A stretch of DNA of 64,000 nt from Cryptomeria japonica (lineage: Eukaryota > Streptophyta > Pinopsida > Cupressales > Cupressaceae). Positions 44,495 through 55,984 of this stretch are shown here, piece after piece. Numbering within the stretch: the first letter of the stretch is position 1; every line of letters begins with the position of its first letter. The stretch is taken from positions 141,765,872-141,829,871 of the forward strand of contig NC_081413.1 in the NCBI RefSeq assembly GCF_030272615.1, written 5' to 3'. A program made the translations under genes and the position numbers. The notes below the pieces were generated by a model. That model was not told the DNA's origin and did not search any database. It worked only from the letters and a program-made list of their open reading frames with translations.

Positions 44495-47400
44495 GGTTCC
44501 TTTCATGGAATGTCAAGGGCTACAATGCCCCTGACAAAAGGCATTTGATCAAGAGATGTCTTGATCAAGTGCGTCCAGACATTGTGATGATTCAAGAATC
44601 TAAATTAAAAGGTAAAAATATTCAATTTTTCTAGCTTTGTTTTTCAGAATTAGGGAGGTGTGTTCTCTAAGGCAAGTGGTGCTTCTGGATGACTATGGAT
44701 TTTGTGGAATGTAGATACTATAGATATTATGCCAATAAGATTGGAAAAGCATTGGCAATGGGTCAGAGTCTTTTTGAAAGCTCTGTATAGTAATTTTGAT
44801 TTGATTAATGTGTATGGGCCAACTAGCACTCTTGAAAAAAGGAGGTTGTGGGAATAGTTGGCAAACATTCTTTCGAACTTAGATGGCCATATTTGTGTTT
44901 TAGGGGGATATTTTAATGCCACTCTATCTCCTCTAGAGAAGAAAGGTGGATCTTTACGGTTCAGTCAGGTGCAACAAGACTTCAGTGATTTTACTATGGA
45001 GAATGGGTTGATGGAAGTGAAGTTTAAGGCTGGTGATTTAACTTGGACTAACAGGTGCGCTGGATTCTCCAACATTGCAAAAACGTTCCATCGTTACTTC
45101 CTAGCTATCGATTGGATGTCGAATTCATGGGTTACTGAAGCTGCTATACTGCCAATTCATGGTTCGGATCATTACCCTATAAGCTTACTCATTCAAGATG
45201 ATATCACACCAGTTAGATGTCCTTTTAAATTTGAAATGATGTGGTTTAAAGCTTAAGGTTTTAGGGATTTTATTGAGGAATGGTGGAGGAATGCACCTAT
45301 TTGACATGGTAATTATGCCTGTCTTTCACAAAAAATTGTAGTTTCTTAAAGAGTCGATGAATAAATGGAACAAGGAAGAGTTTTAAAATGTCTTTATTGA
45401 GAAATTTACCATTGAAAAAGAGTTGGAAGAGCTTCATAATTGTGTGATTCATAATGGTATGACAGAGTTTGAATTTGCAGAGGAGAAAAGTCTTAGTTAG
45501 GAATATATGGAGGTTTTAGCCAAGGAGGAAATATTCTAGAGACAGAAGTCACGAGAAACATGGCTCAAGGATGGCAATAGAAACACTAAATTTTTTCATA
45601 GTTCTGTAAAGGTAAGAAGATCATGCAACTAAATCTTCTCCATTCTTAATAATGATGGTATTATGGTTTCCAATCAAAAGGATATTCAAGAAGAGGTAGT
45701 GAGGTTTTTCCAGTAGCTACTTATGGAGGAGGATCCACAGAGGATAGTTGATGCCAAATTCCTAGAGATTATTCTAGAATGCATATTTGATGTTCAAAAT
45801 TGCAGCCTACTGGGTAGAATTTATGTGGAAGAAGTGAAGAGTGCACTTTTTGATTTAGGTGGTGATAAGGCCCCAGGTCTGAATGGATTCTCGACAACTT
45901 TCTTCCAAAAGTTTTGGAATCTATTTGCTAATGATTTATGGCATATTGTGGAGGAATTAAAAGAAGGGGGCTTTGTTTTGAAAGATTTCAATAACACTTT
46001 TATTTCCCTTATTCCTAAAAATAATTCTATTTCCTCCTTTGATGATTTCCCTCCCATTTCCTTGTGCAATATTGTGAATAAAATTATCTCCAAGGTAATT
46101 GCGAATAGATTAAAGATAGTCTTGAAGTTTATTATCTTTGATGAGCAAAGTAGTTTTGCACCAAATAGGTCTATAGTGGAAGACATTATTATTGCCCATG
46201 AGGCCATAGATTTTGTTCGTGTTGCAAAAACAAACACAATGATAGTGAAGCTTGATATAAAAAAAGCATATGATAAGGTGCAGTGGAACTTTCTTTTTTC
46301 TATCTTGAGGAAGTTTGGGTTTTGTGATGAGTGGATTGCTTGGGTTAAGAGTTGCATATGTTCTCCTCCTTTTTCTATGTTGGTCAATAGTAGTCCTCAG
46401 GGTTTCTTTGAAGCTTCTAGGGGTTTAAGACAAGGTGACCCATTTTCACCGTTCCTTTTCATCATCATAACGGAAGCTTTAGGTTGCTTTATAGCAAAGA
46501 AAAGAGGTAATGGAGTTTGGAAAGGGGTTAAAGTGGCTCAAGGTGTGAGGGTTGTAACTCACTTACAATTTGTTGATGATACATTATTATTTGGGGAGGC
46601 ATCTTTGAGAGAAGCAAGGGTGATGAGGAATTCGCTTGATCTTTATACAAGGTGGTCAAGTCAGAAAAATAACTGGAGGAAATTAGAAATTTTTTTCTTT
46701 AACACTTCTTTGGGATTGTAGAGGGAGATATCTCAAATTGTGGGAATGTAAAAGGGGAGTCTACCAAGGAAATATTTGGGTATCCCATTTTTGGCGAAGC
46801 AAGTATATCTTCAATTTGGAAGAATCTAGTGGACTATTGCATTCAGAGAATGGAGGTGTGGAAAAGCAACTGGTTGATGTCAACAGGTCGCATTCTGATG
46901 TTGAATTCAATTATTTTTGCTATTCCTTTGTTTTCAATGATGTGTCTGAAAATCCCTCAAAAGGTTTTAAAAGTGATCAAACAAAAAATGTGGAAGTTCT
47001 TCTAGAATGGTTCACAAGTTGAGGACAAAATACCTTTGTTGGCTTGGGAAAAATTTTGCAAACCCAAGTAGCATGGTGGGGTGGGTCTCAGAAATTGGCA
47101 GAAAATGAATGAGGAAATGGGAGAAAAATTAGTTTGGGATATCTAAAAAAATCCTCATCAACTCTAGGTTCATATACTAAGGGCTAAATATCTTGATCAA
47201 GTAGATGGTTGGATAATTTTCACTATTGCCAATCTGTTGCCTGGGTCAGTGATTTGGAATTTTATAGTCTCATGTAGAAATATTATCACAGACTATATTA
47301 GCTGGAAGATTAGTGATGGGAGGAGTGCATATTTATAGCTAGACTCATGGGATGGTAAGAAGGTCATTGGAAGTGGTGAGGACATGGGGGAGGTAAGTAT

Positions 47401-48760
47401 AATTCTAAGGGAGCTCTGGGGAGGAAAGTTTAGGGACTATTTAGAACCCAAAAATGTGGATGGGAGGGTGGTATGGACTTGGAAATCAGTTAGAGGGGTG
47501 TTGCAAAATACAAACCATGTTAGAGTAATGGAGAGAATTTTCAAGGAAAGAAGAGTTATAATGATAGGTTGCAAGGATGGAGTAAAGTGGTGTAGAGCGA
47601 AAAATGGTAATTACTCGATAAATATTGGCTATCAAATGATGGATAAAGGAAAAGAGATGGATGAATGCCTAGGAGGTTTATTTTGTGGAAAAGAATGTCT
47701 CCCTAAGGCAGGTGTATTTGCTTGGATAGTTGTGAGAGGTAGGATTTTGATAGGTGAAAGGAGGAAGCGGCTAGGGATGATAGGTCCAAAAAAATGCATT
47801 ATGTGTGACAAGGATGAAGAAAATGTTGATTGCGTACTTGTCAATTGTGAATTTCCCTTTGAGTGTTGGAGGATGGTGCAGGGAAAGTTGGCTTGGCAGG
47901 GTCCTCTTTCAGGATCATTAAAGGAAGTGTTTTGGAGTTGGCCAAAGAACTCCAAAAAGTTAGTTGTCTCTTATGTATGGAAGATCAGTCCAGCAGTGGT
48001 TGTGTGGGAAATTTGAAAAGAGAGAAATAGGAGGATTTTTCAAGACAAAATAGAGTCTTTAAAAAGGATCCTTGCTAGAATTGATTCATCCATTGAAGAG
48101 GTGGTCGAGGCAGTGACATCTAGATTTTCAACAAAGGATGTAGTGTTATCCAAAGAGGACTCACGTATTCAGAGTTGCTTTCCTCAGATTAAGTTCAAGC
48201 TCATTTATAGGCCTAGGTGGGATGATCCATCCTTAATGCTAGCAAGTAATCAGAGTAAAGATAAATGGGAACCACTAGAGGAAGGGTGGATTAAGGCTAA
48301 TTTTGATGGTGCATCAAATAGTACCCGGGTGATTCAGGTGCAAGGGTGGTGTTTAGGGATTGACATGGAAATATTATAGCATTGGGAGCTCAATGATTAG
48401 AGAAGGGTACAGACAATGAAGCGAAAGTTCAGGAAGCTCTCATGGTGGTTGAATGGGGTTTAAAATTTGGATTTAAAAAATCCATTTGGAAGGGGATTCA
48501 CTAATAATTATAAATACAATTATAAAAGGTGAAACACATGCATGAGTTTTAAATAAATATGTTAAAAAAATCAAATAATTTAAAAAAATTTAGAGACTTC
48601 AAAGTCTCTCATGTGCGAAGGATGGGGAACGATGTGGCTGACGTGCTATCAAAATGACCCACATCATTTAAAGCGTTGCAGGAATATCACATTGAAGATT
48701 TTCACAATCTAGAAATAGATGACATGGTCGCAGAGAATGATTGTTATGGCAACTCCTAGA
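44491..48760 (+). pseudogene. LINE ORF2: endonuclease, reverse transcriptase, zf-RVT, RNase H
   Basis: ATG at 44491 (MRFLSWNVKGYNAPDKR). The endonuclease part includes MIQESKLK, GGYFNATLSPLEKKGG (family GGDFNA; the aspartate is Tyr here) and GSDHYPISL. The reverse transcriptase spans about 45700-46700 with DKAPGLNGFS, LIPKNNS, VKLDIKKAYDKVQW, GLRQGDPFSPFLF and the catalytic FVDDTLLFG. zf-RVT lies near 47590-47890 (AGVFAWIV, CIMCDKDEENVDCVLVNC). RNase H lies near 48270-48680 (WIKANFDGAS, TDNEAKVQEALMVVEWGLK, GNDVADVLSK). This enzyme nicks target DNA and copies the LINE RNA. Many stops and shifts; inactive. Confidence 0.88.
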
Positions 48761-49074
48761 TTCAAGTATGTACGAAGAAGTGGAAGTTCGATAAGTTAAT
48801 TGGCTTGGTAAGGTGGTGGAGTTAGTGATGCCTTGATCAGCAAGGAAAGTTTGAAATGCAAGGACAATTCATTTATGATAATGCATTGATGAAAATGGAA
48901 ACTGCAACTGGTGAAGAATGATGGAGTGAATTTTGTGGGCAATGGCTTGAGGATTATATTTTCTTTGTAGGCTTTTTTTAGTTGGTTTGCATTGTCTCTG
49001 TTTAATCTCTTTTTGTGTTCTCCAAAGGTTGGGTTTTAGAGAGAAGAAGGTGGGGTTGGAAAGGTGGCGACACT

Positions 49075-49686
49075 ATGGTCTTTGAAGCAATGGTGGTGAA
49101 CTTTACACTAAAGATAAAGAAGGTGTTAGTGACATTTGTGGGCATGGCTACTAACAAACGATTACACGGTCTCTTTCTGTTCAAGGACGAGAGATTGGTG
49201 GAGGCAGTGAAGCTTATTTTGGGGGAGGAAATTGCACATATAGGACAGAGATATAGAACAAATATGGAGATATACTCCCTAATAGAAATATGGGGTTTAG
49301 AGTTTCAGGATTCAGTGGACTCGGTGAAGAGTATTTCGAGAACATTAATATCTGAAGAGTATCTTTTGGGCATTGACTCTATCCTCGAATGGGCAATTCC
49401 TGGAGTGGGCATTGATGTCTCTAAAGGGGTGGATGTGCCAGTGAATTATATACCCTTTGTTAGTTGGCAAGAAGATGAAGTGAAGACAAAATTTAGGGCT
49501 TTGGCAAAACAAGGCTGGGAGGCTCTGAAAACTTTTGTAGAATTGATGAAAGTAGAAGTTGTGATAAGGGTAGAAAAAGAGGCTGCTAGAGTGGAGGTAG
49601 GTCGAGAGCTGAGGCCAAGGAAGTTTACTATGGATGTGGTGCTTGCATTGCCTAGGTTTCAAGATGGCACTAAGCCAAACTATTAA
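49075..49686 (+). CDS. intact extra ORF in the LINE 3' region, unknown function
   Basis: 204 codons from ATG 49075 (MVFEAMVVNFTLKIKKV) to TAA 49684-49686; the open frame extends upstream to 49015 without an ATG. Acidic and basic residues are mixed, with no membrane segment or recognised domain; the C-terminus reads RELRPRKFTMDVVLALPRF. It lies after the RNase H of ORF2 and before the 3' end of the LINE, on the same strand. It stays open over 670 bp although ORF1 and ORF2 are full of stops. It may be an accessory LINE protein, or a host exon carried by 3' transduction. No expression evidence is available. Confidence 0.45.
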   Translation: MVFEAMVVNFTLKIKKVLVTFVGMATNKRLHGLFLFKDERLVEAVKLILGEEIAHIGQRYRTNMEIYSLIEIWGLEFQDSVDSVKSISRTLISEEYLLGIDSILEWAIPGVGIDVSKGVDVPVNYIPFVSWQEDEVKTKFRALAKQGWEALKTFVELMKVEVVIRVEKEAARVEVGRELRPRKFTMDVVLALPRFQDGTKPNY

Positions 49687-49963
49687 ATTCTTTGTTTATT
49701 TTAGTGATTTTCCAGCATGTTGGTAGTCTCTGTTAGGACTGTGTTTGTGTAAAATCATTTAAAGTATGAACTACGACTGGTCTCGAGCAATGAATATGCT
49801 TGTTTTGTTGGTTTTTTCTGGTGTTTGTTGGGGGGAGGTTTTTGTGATGTTTCTAGAACTTGTCTAGATGTATAGTCCAAATTTTTGGATGGCTAGGATG
49901 GATGCACTTTACTTGTTGTATTTATATTTTCATAATATTAATAAAATCAACTTATTACCGACC
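49687..49963 (+). other. LINE 3'UTR
   Basis: Gene-free; TTTATATTTTCATAATATT and AATAAAATC (about 49940) resemble a polyadenylation region. It ends just before the 13-bp duplication at 49964-49976. No long poly(A) tail remains. Confidence 0.55.
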
Positions 49964-49976
49964 ATAAAATAATATA
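49964..49976. repeat. right target-site duplication of the LINE
   Basis: ATAAAATAATATA, identical to 23294-23306. The following 300 bp (49977-50282) is AT-rich and gene-free. Confidence 0.65.
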
Positions 49977-50282
49977 AATAATTATAATATAATACAAATT
50001 TTATAGTGAAATTTTTTATTTTTATTAAGAGCATAATCCTAATTTAATTTAAAAAAATTATATAATTATAATTATAATAATAAAATTAATCTCAAATTTA
50101 ATTATAATTTGTATTGTAATATTATATTATTTTAATTCTATTCATGTAATTAATTATAATTGGTCTTAATAAAAAAACTATTAATAATTATTAAAGTGAA
50201 ATTAGACATTTAAAAAATGTCTTAATGAAAAATATTTAAATTTATGATTAAAAGTTATTAAATTATTTTGTATATATTAAAA

Positions 50283-50875
50283 TGATTAAAAACTTGGTTT
50301 GTTAATGGGCTTGCTCGGGCTAAACCGGAATTTGAGAAGGTGAAGGTGGTGGAGTGGTCCAAGCCGAGGGAATGATGGTATAAAACTAACATTGAAGGGG
50401 CCTTAAAGGGTAACCCAGGACCGTTGGGAGCTAGATTTGTGGCACGAGACTGTGAGGGTAATATTGTAGCAATTTGAGCTTCAAAACTTGTAGAGGGAAC
50501 AAAAAATAAAGTTGAGGCTTAGGTGGCTATTGAAGTGTTGAGAATGGAGAAAAAATTGGGCTTCTAAAACATAAAACTTGAAGGAGATTCCTTGATTATT
50601 ATTAATGCAATACAAAAGGGTGAAATACATGATTGGAATTTGAATAAATATATATCTGTTCCCAAGCATTTATTATAAACTTTTGAGGAATTTGGAGTTG
50701 GGCATGTGATGAGATCAAGGAATGACATGGCGGACACGTTGTCCAAGGGCAGTGGTTCTTGATGACGGGTCGAAAAGTATGGTGGAACATTTTCATAATA
50801 TTAAGCTTGATCTCTATGTTGGAATAGTACGCTGCTATTTTCGAAAGCTATTAATGAAAGGTTGGTGGTGGGGTG
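50283..50875 (+). pseudogene. RNase H remnant of a second LINE ORF2
   Basis: Broken frames give KTNIEGALKGNPGPLGARFV, KLEGDSLIIINAIQKGEIHDW and GVGHVMRSRNDMADTLSKG, the plant LINE RNase H (RVT_3) pattern of substrate strand and D-rich motifs. Upstream ORF2 is missing, so this is a 5'-truncated copy, and it is cut on the right by the outer LTR element at 50876. Confidence 0.75.
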
Positions 50876-51468
50876 TGTTACTACTTATCAAGTTGCCATT
50901 AGTTTTTATATTCAAAGTCATACTATATATTCTAGTTGGTTAGCACTACCGAATCATGCAGTCGGTATAAACAGAGAAGTCGGTATGCACAGTCTAGTCG
51001 GTTACAGAAGAAAGCAGTCACAAAACACAGTATACACTGAGTTGTCTACTGAGTATCTTTTTATGGCTACTGAGTAGTAAAGTTAACACATCGAGTTGAT
51101 ATTCACCAAGTGAAACATGTTACCAGATACATTGAACCTGGACATGCATATGAAAACGTGTTACAAGAATCGAGGCACATCTAACCGTTATACATTGGAA
51201 ATTGCACTAGAAGATTGTGTATGATTACAAGGACAATCTAACCAATGAAGTATTTTGTTTAGTTATTCATTTGAGGAATCTTGTTTGTAAGATCGAAGCA
51301 ATGAATTGGATCACTGTTTTAAGAGATCTATTTATACAACATGGATAAAAGAGCAAGGTGTGTGCATATATGTATGAGGGAAGACTGTTACAGAGACACA
51401 TAGATCACCGAGAATTTTTTCAGAGAACAGTCAAAGAATAGAGTAAATAGAAGGGTTTACCGAGTTAC
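50876..51468 (+). mobile_element. 5' LTR of outer element, left piece
   Basis: Starts TGTTACTACTTATCAAG. It aligns with the 3' LTR from 62966 onward, which begins TATTACTACTTATCAAG and has lost the G. It is interrupted after GAGTTAC (51468) by the inner copia; the duplicated GTTAC is at 51464-51468. Confidence 0.9.
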
Positions 51469-52520
51469 TGTTAGGTCCTGGGGAAAACTAAGAGGGGGGG
51501 GTGAATCAGCTGTCTAATAAATTCAAACCAAAAACTAATTAACCAACTTAATGCTTAATACCGGTAAACCAGTTAAGTATGCCAGTAGACAGTGAATAGT
51601 AAATCATTATACTGGTAAGGATTAATGCATGAAACATAAACATAAAGTCATCCACAACACATGACACCAATAATTGTACATGGAAACCCTGTAAGGGGAA
51701 AAACCATGGTGGGAAACCTTACCGACAATCAGATGATACTACTGTAGATAGTAAGTGTACAAAAGGGGTCTGCACATGCAGAAAGGCCAACAGCCTAGAG
51801 CTCACTGCTCAATCACAAATGGGAGTCACACTGACTACAGTTGGATGGTTAAATCCAATAAGAATGTACTGCACAAAATAGCATCTTCATATGTTGGATT
51901 TAGTACCGATGTAATGCTAATATGCTTCTACAAAAACCTAACTTCACCTTTAAATGATGTCTTCGTGTATGCCTCTGCTTGATCTCGCATATACCTTCAC
52001 TTAATTCTTGTTCGCATTCCACACTTGATCTTACAAATAAGATCTTACATTTATAGCATACCCTAAGACCAATTTTAGTAGGTCAGCTCTACAAGATATT
52101 ACAAAAAACATTTTACAAATAATATAATATCTGATGCAATAACCGATTAAACATGTCGGCTTAATGCATTTACAACAATAATAAATCATCTGCATAGCGT
52201 GCCATGCTGATTTGGAAAAGATAAACCTGTCGGTGTAACCCTAGATAACCTGGACCTATTTGCTGATAAAAGCAAATATGCAAATATGAATATACCAATA
52301 ATTATTACTTCAAAATAAAGTGTCCACACGATGTCTGCGACATTACCAAGTGTCTTCCATGTCATTCCAGGTACCGACGAACAATATATCCTGTCGGTGA
52401 ATCATATACCAGTAACTGTTGCACAGATTACTGCTTGTCGGTGAATGTTGTTGGATCTCCAAAGTAGGTGTATTCAGTAGGTGTTGACATCAATGACAAA
52501 ACCATACCAAAATACCAACA
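51469..52520 (-). mobile_element. 3' LTR of inner copia
   Basis: On the minus strand it starts TGTTGGTATTTTGG, right after the polypurine tract, and ends CCTAACA at 51469. Compared with the other LTR it has scattered substitutions and small indels (for example GTGAATAG versus GTTAACAG). Confidence 0.9.
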
Positions 52521-52538
52521 ATCTCCCCCTTTGGCATT
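52521..52538 (-). other. polypurine tract of inner copia
   Basis: On the minus strand: AATGCCAAAGGGGGAGAT, directly adjacent to the TGTTGG LTR start. It is close in wording to the tract of copia element 1 (10241-10254). Confidence 0.85.
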
Positions 52539-52851
52539 GATGGCAACACAAGATGGAAAAACCATCACAGTGCTAAAAAGGAAATGCCAAGTACAAAAAC
52601 CAATCTTTCATGTGTTTTTCAAAATCTCTCCCCTAAAATCTCTTTTTCTTATCAAAAAGATAATGTGTTTTTCCATAGATATCTCTCCCCCTTTGACATC
52701 GAATGCCAAAGTCACAAAAAGTCAAGTTCATACAAAATACCAACCAATTCAATATACCAATTACTCCCCCTGAGAAGTAGCTTCCTCATCAAATACCAGA
52801 ATAAAAGATTTGTCCATTTAATTCTGCCGGTTGATGACAATTATCAACTGT

Positions 52852-53547
52852 CTAAGTCTCTACCGGTGGTGGTATGACTCCAAGCTGATCTATGAGATAC
52901 TCAAAAGTTTCCTTAGGTAAAGGTTTTGTAAAAATATCTGCAAGTTGTTCTTTAGTATTCACATAAACCAGTTTTATCTCTTTTTCTTCAACTTTTTCCC
53001 TTAGAAAATTCAGTTTGATAGAAACGTGTTTTGTTTTAGAATGTAATACTGGATTTTTTGATATATCAATTGCTACAGTGTTATCACAGTATATAGTAAT
53101 AGGTTTCTTGCATTTTACCTTTATGTCTTTCAACATTTGCTTAAGCCAAAGTACCTGTGTACAGTTTGTTGCTGCTGCAACATATTCTGATTCTGCTGTT
53201 GATAAAGATGTGCAACTCTATTTCTTACTTAACCAAGAAACTAATCTCTTTCCAAGAAAGAATGCTCTTCCAGTGGTGCTTTTTCTATCATCCACATCTC
53301 CTGCCCAATTTGCATCTGTATATGCACATAGATCAAAATTTTCATCTTTAGGATACCATAATCCAAGATTTGTTGTGCCTTGTAAGTACCGGAAAATCCT
53401 TTTCACTGTTGATTCATGATTTTCCCTAGGATTACTCTGAAATCTAGAAACAATACATACTGCATTCATAATATCAGGCTTGGTTTGTGTCAAATATAGT
53501 AAACCTCCTATCAGTCTGTAAAATACAGTAAACAATACATACTGCAT
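52852..53547 (-). pseudogene. inner copia RNase H
   Basis: Minus-strand frames give MIGGLLYLT-like RLIGGLLYLTQTKPD, RIFRYLQGTTNLGLWYPKD, YTDANWAGDVDDRKST, LSTAESEYVAAA, IYCDNTVAIDISKNP and LADIFTKPLPKETFE. All main copia RNase H blocks are present. A TAG just before SCTSLSTAE sits where the family has Q (KKQS). It removes the RNA template during reverse transcription. Confidence 0.88.
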
Positions 53548-54532
53548 TCATAAGTTCTTTCAAGTACTTAGATTGACTCAAAAATATACCTTTATCAGTC
53601 TGTAAAATCTGCAATCCTAAAAAGAATTTTATTTCTCCAATCATAGACATTTCAAATTCTTGCTGCATTTCAAGAGAAAATTCTTTACATAATCCATCTT
53701 CTCCTCCAAAGATTATATCATCAACAAATACTTCAATAATCAAGATGTCATCATTAGTTACTTTGTAATATAAATTGCTATTTGTATTTCCTTTAGTAAA
53801 ACCAATCTTTAAAAGATACTTATCCAATCTTGCATATCAAGCTCTTGGGGCTTGTTTCAATCCTTATAGAGCTTTTCTTAACCTGCAAACCATATCATTG
53901 TTATCTGTCAAAGAAAATCCATCAGGTTGTTCAATATAAACTTCCTCTTCAAGATCTCCATTCAAAAATACACATTTAATATCAATTTGATAAACTTTGT
54001 AATCCTTGTGAGCTGCAAAAGCCAAGAATAATCTAACTGCCTCAATTCTGGCTACCAGTGCAAAGGTTTCATTGTAATCAACTCCTTCTTTCTGAGAATA
54101 TCCCTTACACACTAGTCTTGCTTTATTTCTAACAACCTTACCATCTTCATTAAGTTTGTTTCTAAATACCCATTTGGTTCCAATTACATTTTTATCTTTA
54201 GATCGGGGAACTAATGTCCGAGTATTATTTTTCTCAATTTGTCCTAATTCTTCATCCATAGCTTTAATCCAAAATTTATCTTCACATGCCTCATTGATAG
54301 ATGATGGTTCAATTTGAGAAATAAGACATACCTCTTCATTTGCCAATCTTCCTCTTGTCATAACTCCTTTAAATTTGTTTCCAATTATCTGATCTTCAGA
54401 ATGATTCAGTCTTACATACCGGGGTGTCTTAGTTTGTTGTTGTTCTTCAATTACTGTGGAATCCTCTGATGATACCGGGGTAACTAGATCTTCATTCTGT
54501 ACCAGTGGATTCAGTGTAGGTTCATTTGTCAT
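53474..54532 (-). pseudogene. inner copia reverse transcriptase
   Basis: Blocks present: [59 protein letters not shown], a shifted KALXGLKQAPRAW region at about 53840-53870, VFVDDIIFGGEDGL (catalytic DD) and FFLGLQILQTDKGI. About 80-90 residues that normally connect RT to RNase H are missing near 53511-53560. There a local rearrangement repeats ACAATACATACTGCATTCAT (53450 and 53532, period 82) and ATCAGTCTGTAAAAT (53511 and 53596). Confidence 0.88.
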
Positions 54533-54854
54533 GACTTCTGTTGTCGGTTCAGAGTCTATATATCTTGAAGTTCCTCTGAATTGTTCATCAATCTTTACAT
54601 TTGTACTCTCAACAATTTTCTCAATCTTTTATTAAAACATCTATATGCCTTGCTCTTAGATGAATAACCAAGAAATATTCCTTCATCACTTCTAGAATCA
54701 AATTTGCCAATATACTCATCTCTTTACTTCCAAAAATTCTAAAATACTTAAGAGTAGGAATATTACCAAACCATAGCTCATGAGGGGTCTTACCGGTTTC
54801 ACCTTTGATGTGAACTTTATTGAATGTATAGACAGCAGTGCTTACTGCCTCTCT

Positions 54855-55535
54855 CTAGTACACATGTGGTAGATTTGCTTCTGATAACATACTTCTTGCT
54901 GCATCCAAGATAGTTCTATTTTTCCTTTCAACAACTCCATTCTGCTGTGGTGTCTGAGGTGTTGATAACTGTCTTTTGATTCCATTCACTTCACAGAATT
55001 TATTAAAATCCTTAGATGTGAATTCTCCTCCTTGATCTGATCTTAAACATTTGATTTTTTTACCGGTTTCATTTTCAACCATTGCTTTGAATAGTTTGAA
55101 CTTCCCAAGTGCTTCTGATTTTTCTCTGAGAAAAGTAACCCAACACATTCTAGAATAATCATCAATAATTAACATGAAATATCTATCACCTTGTAAGCTT
55201 TTAGTTCTAGCTGGACCACATAAATCAGTGTGAATTAAATCAAGAGGATTATTGGATTTTTCTAGAATACTTTTGAAACTAGCTCTAACTTGTTTTCCAA
55301 ATTGACATTCCTTGCAAATTGTGTTATGAGGTTTCACAATTTTAGGTAGATCTCTAACTACCATAGAAGTACTGATTTTTATCATACAATCAAAATTTAC
55401 ATGACATAGTCTCTTATGCCATAACCAACTTTCATCTGTATGTGCAATTAAGCATGCCTTTTCACTGTTATTCAAATGAAAGATATTACCTCTCGTCTGA
55501 TTACCAATTGCAATTTCCAAACCAGTTCTATTCAT
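54855..55535 (-). pseudogene. inner copia integrase (GAG-pre-integrase and core)
   Basis: WHKRLCHVNFDCM, CKECQFGKQVRASF (zinc-binding pre-integrase), IHTDLCGPARTKSLQGDRYF, IIDDYSRMCWV, LRSDQGGEFTSKDF and TPQQNGVVERKNRT (catalytic D, D and E contexts). It is stopped at VY-TAG, where Trp is usual, and continues in broken frames to about 54560. It is more complete than in copia element 1. Confidence 0.9.
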
Positions 55536-55729
55536 GATTTTGCATTTTCCATTTTTAAATTGTAACTGAAAACCCTTCTCAACTAATTGACCAACACTTA
55601 AAAGATTATGCTTTAATCCTTCAACATAGTAGACATTGTTAGTGTTATGTTTACCATCAAGAGATATTGAACCTTACCTTTGATTGAACAGGCTTTGTCA
55701 TCTCCAAATCTTACTAAACCTCCATTGTA

Positions 55730-55930
55730 TTATTGAAAGTTCAAGAATTTACGTTTGTCTCCAGTCATATGATGTGAGCATCCTGAGTCAATAATCCATT
55801 CATCCTTTGATTCAACTTTAGCTACTAGGGCTTGTTCTACCGGTTGAGCAATAGATGTCGGTTGATCTTCTGTTATAGCACCAAAAACCCATCCATTGTC
55901 TACTGGATCCTCATCAGAATCATCAGTCAC
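55730..55930 (-). pseudogene. inner copia aspartic protease fragment
   Basis: EWIIDSGCSHHMTGDKRKFL contains the DSG active-site triad of copia proteases and the conserved H-H-M-T. The flap and C-terminal part continue in other frames to about 55560. This enzyme cleaves the Gag-Pol polyprotein in the particle. Confidence 0.85.
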
Positions 55931-55984
55931 ACCTTCATCAACAATGTAACAAGATTTATCTTTGTTCTTCTTAAATCTGTATCT

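Larger units (their letters stand above)
23307..49963 (+). mobile_element. near full-length L1-type LINE, interrupted by a CACTA transposon and a solo LTR
   Basis: Without its two insertions the LINE is about 7.4 kb. ORF1 has a DUF4283-type domain and CCHC knuckle; ORF2 has endonuclease, reverse transcriptase, zf-RVT and RNase H; an extra 3' ORF and a short 3'UTR follow. ORF1 is continuous in one frame across the CACTA insertion site when the 3-bp duplication is removed, and again across the solo LTR, which fixes both insertions as later events. The 13-bp flanking duplication is the mark of target-primed reverse transcription. Confidence 0.85.
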
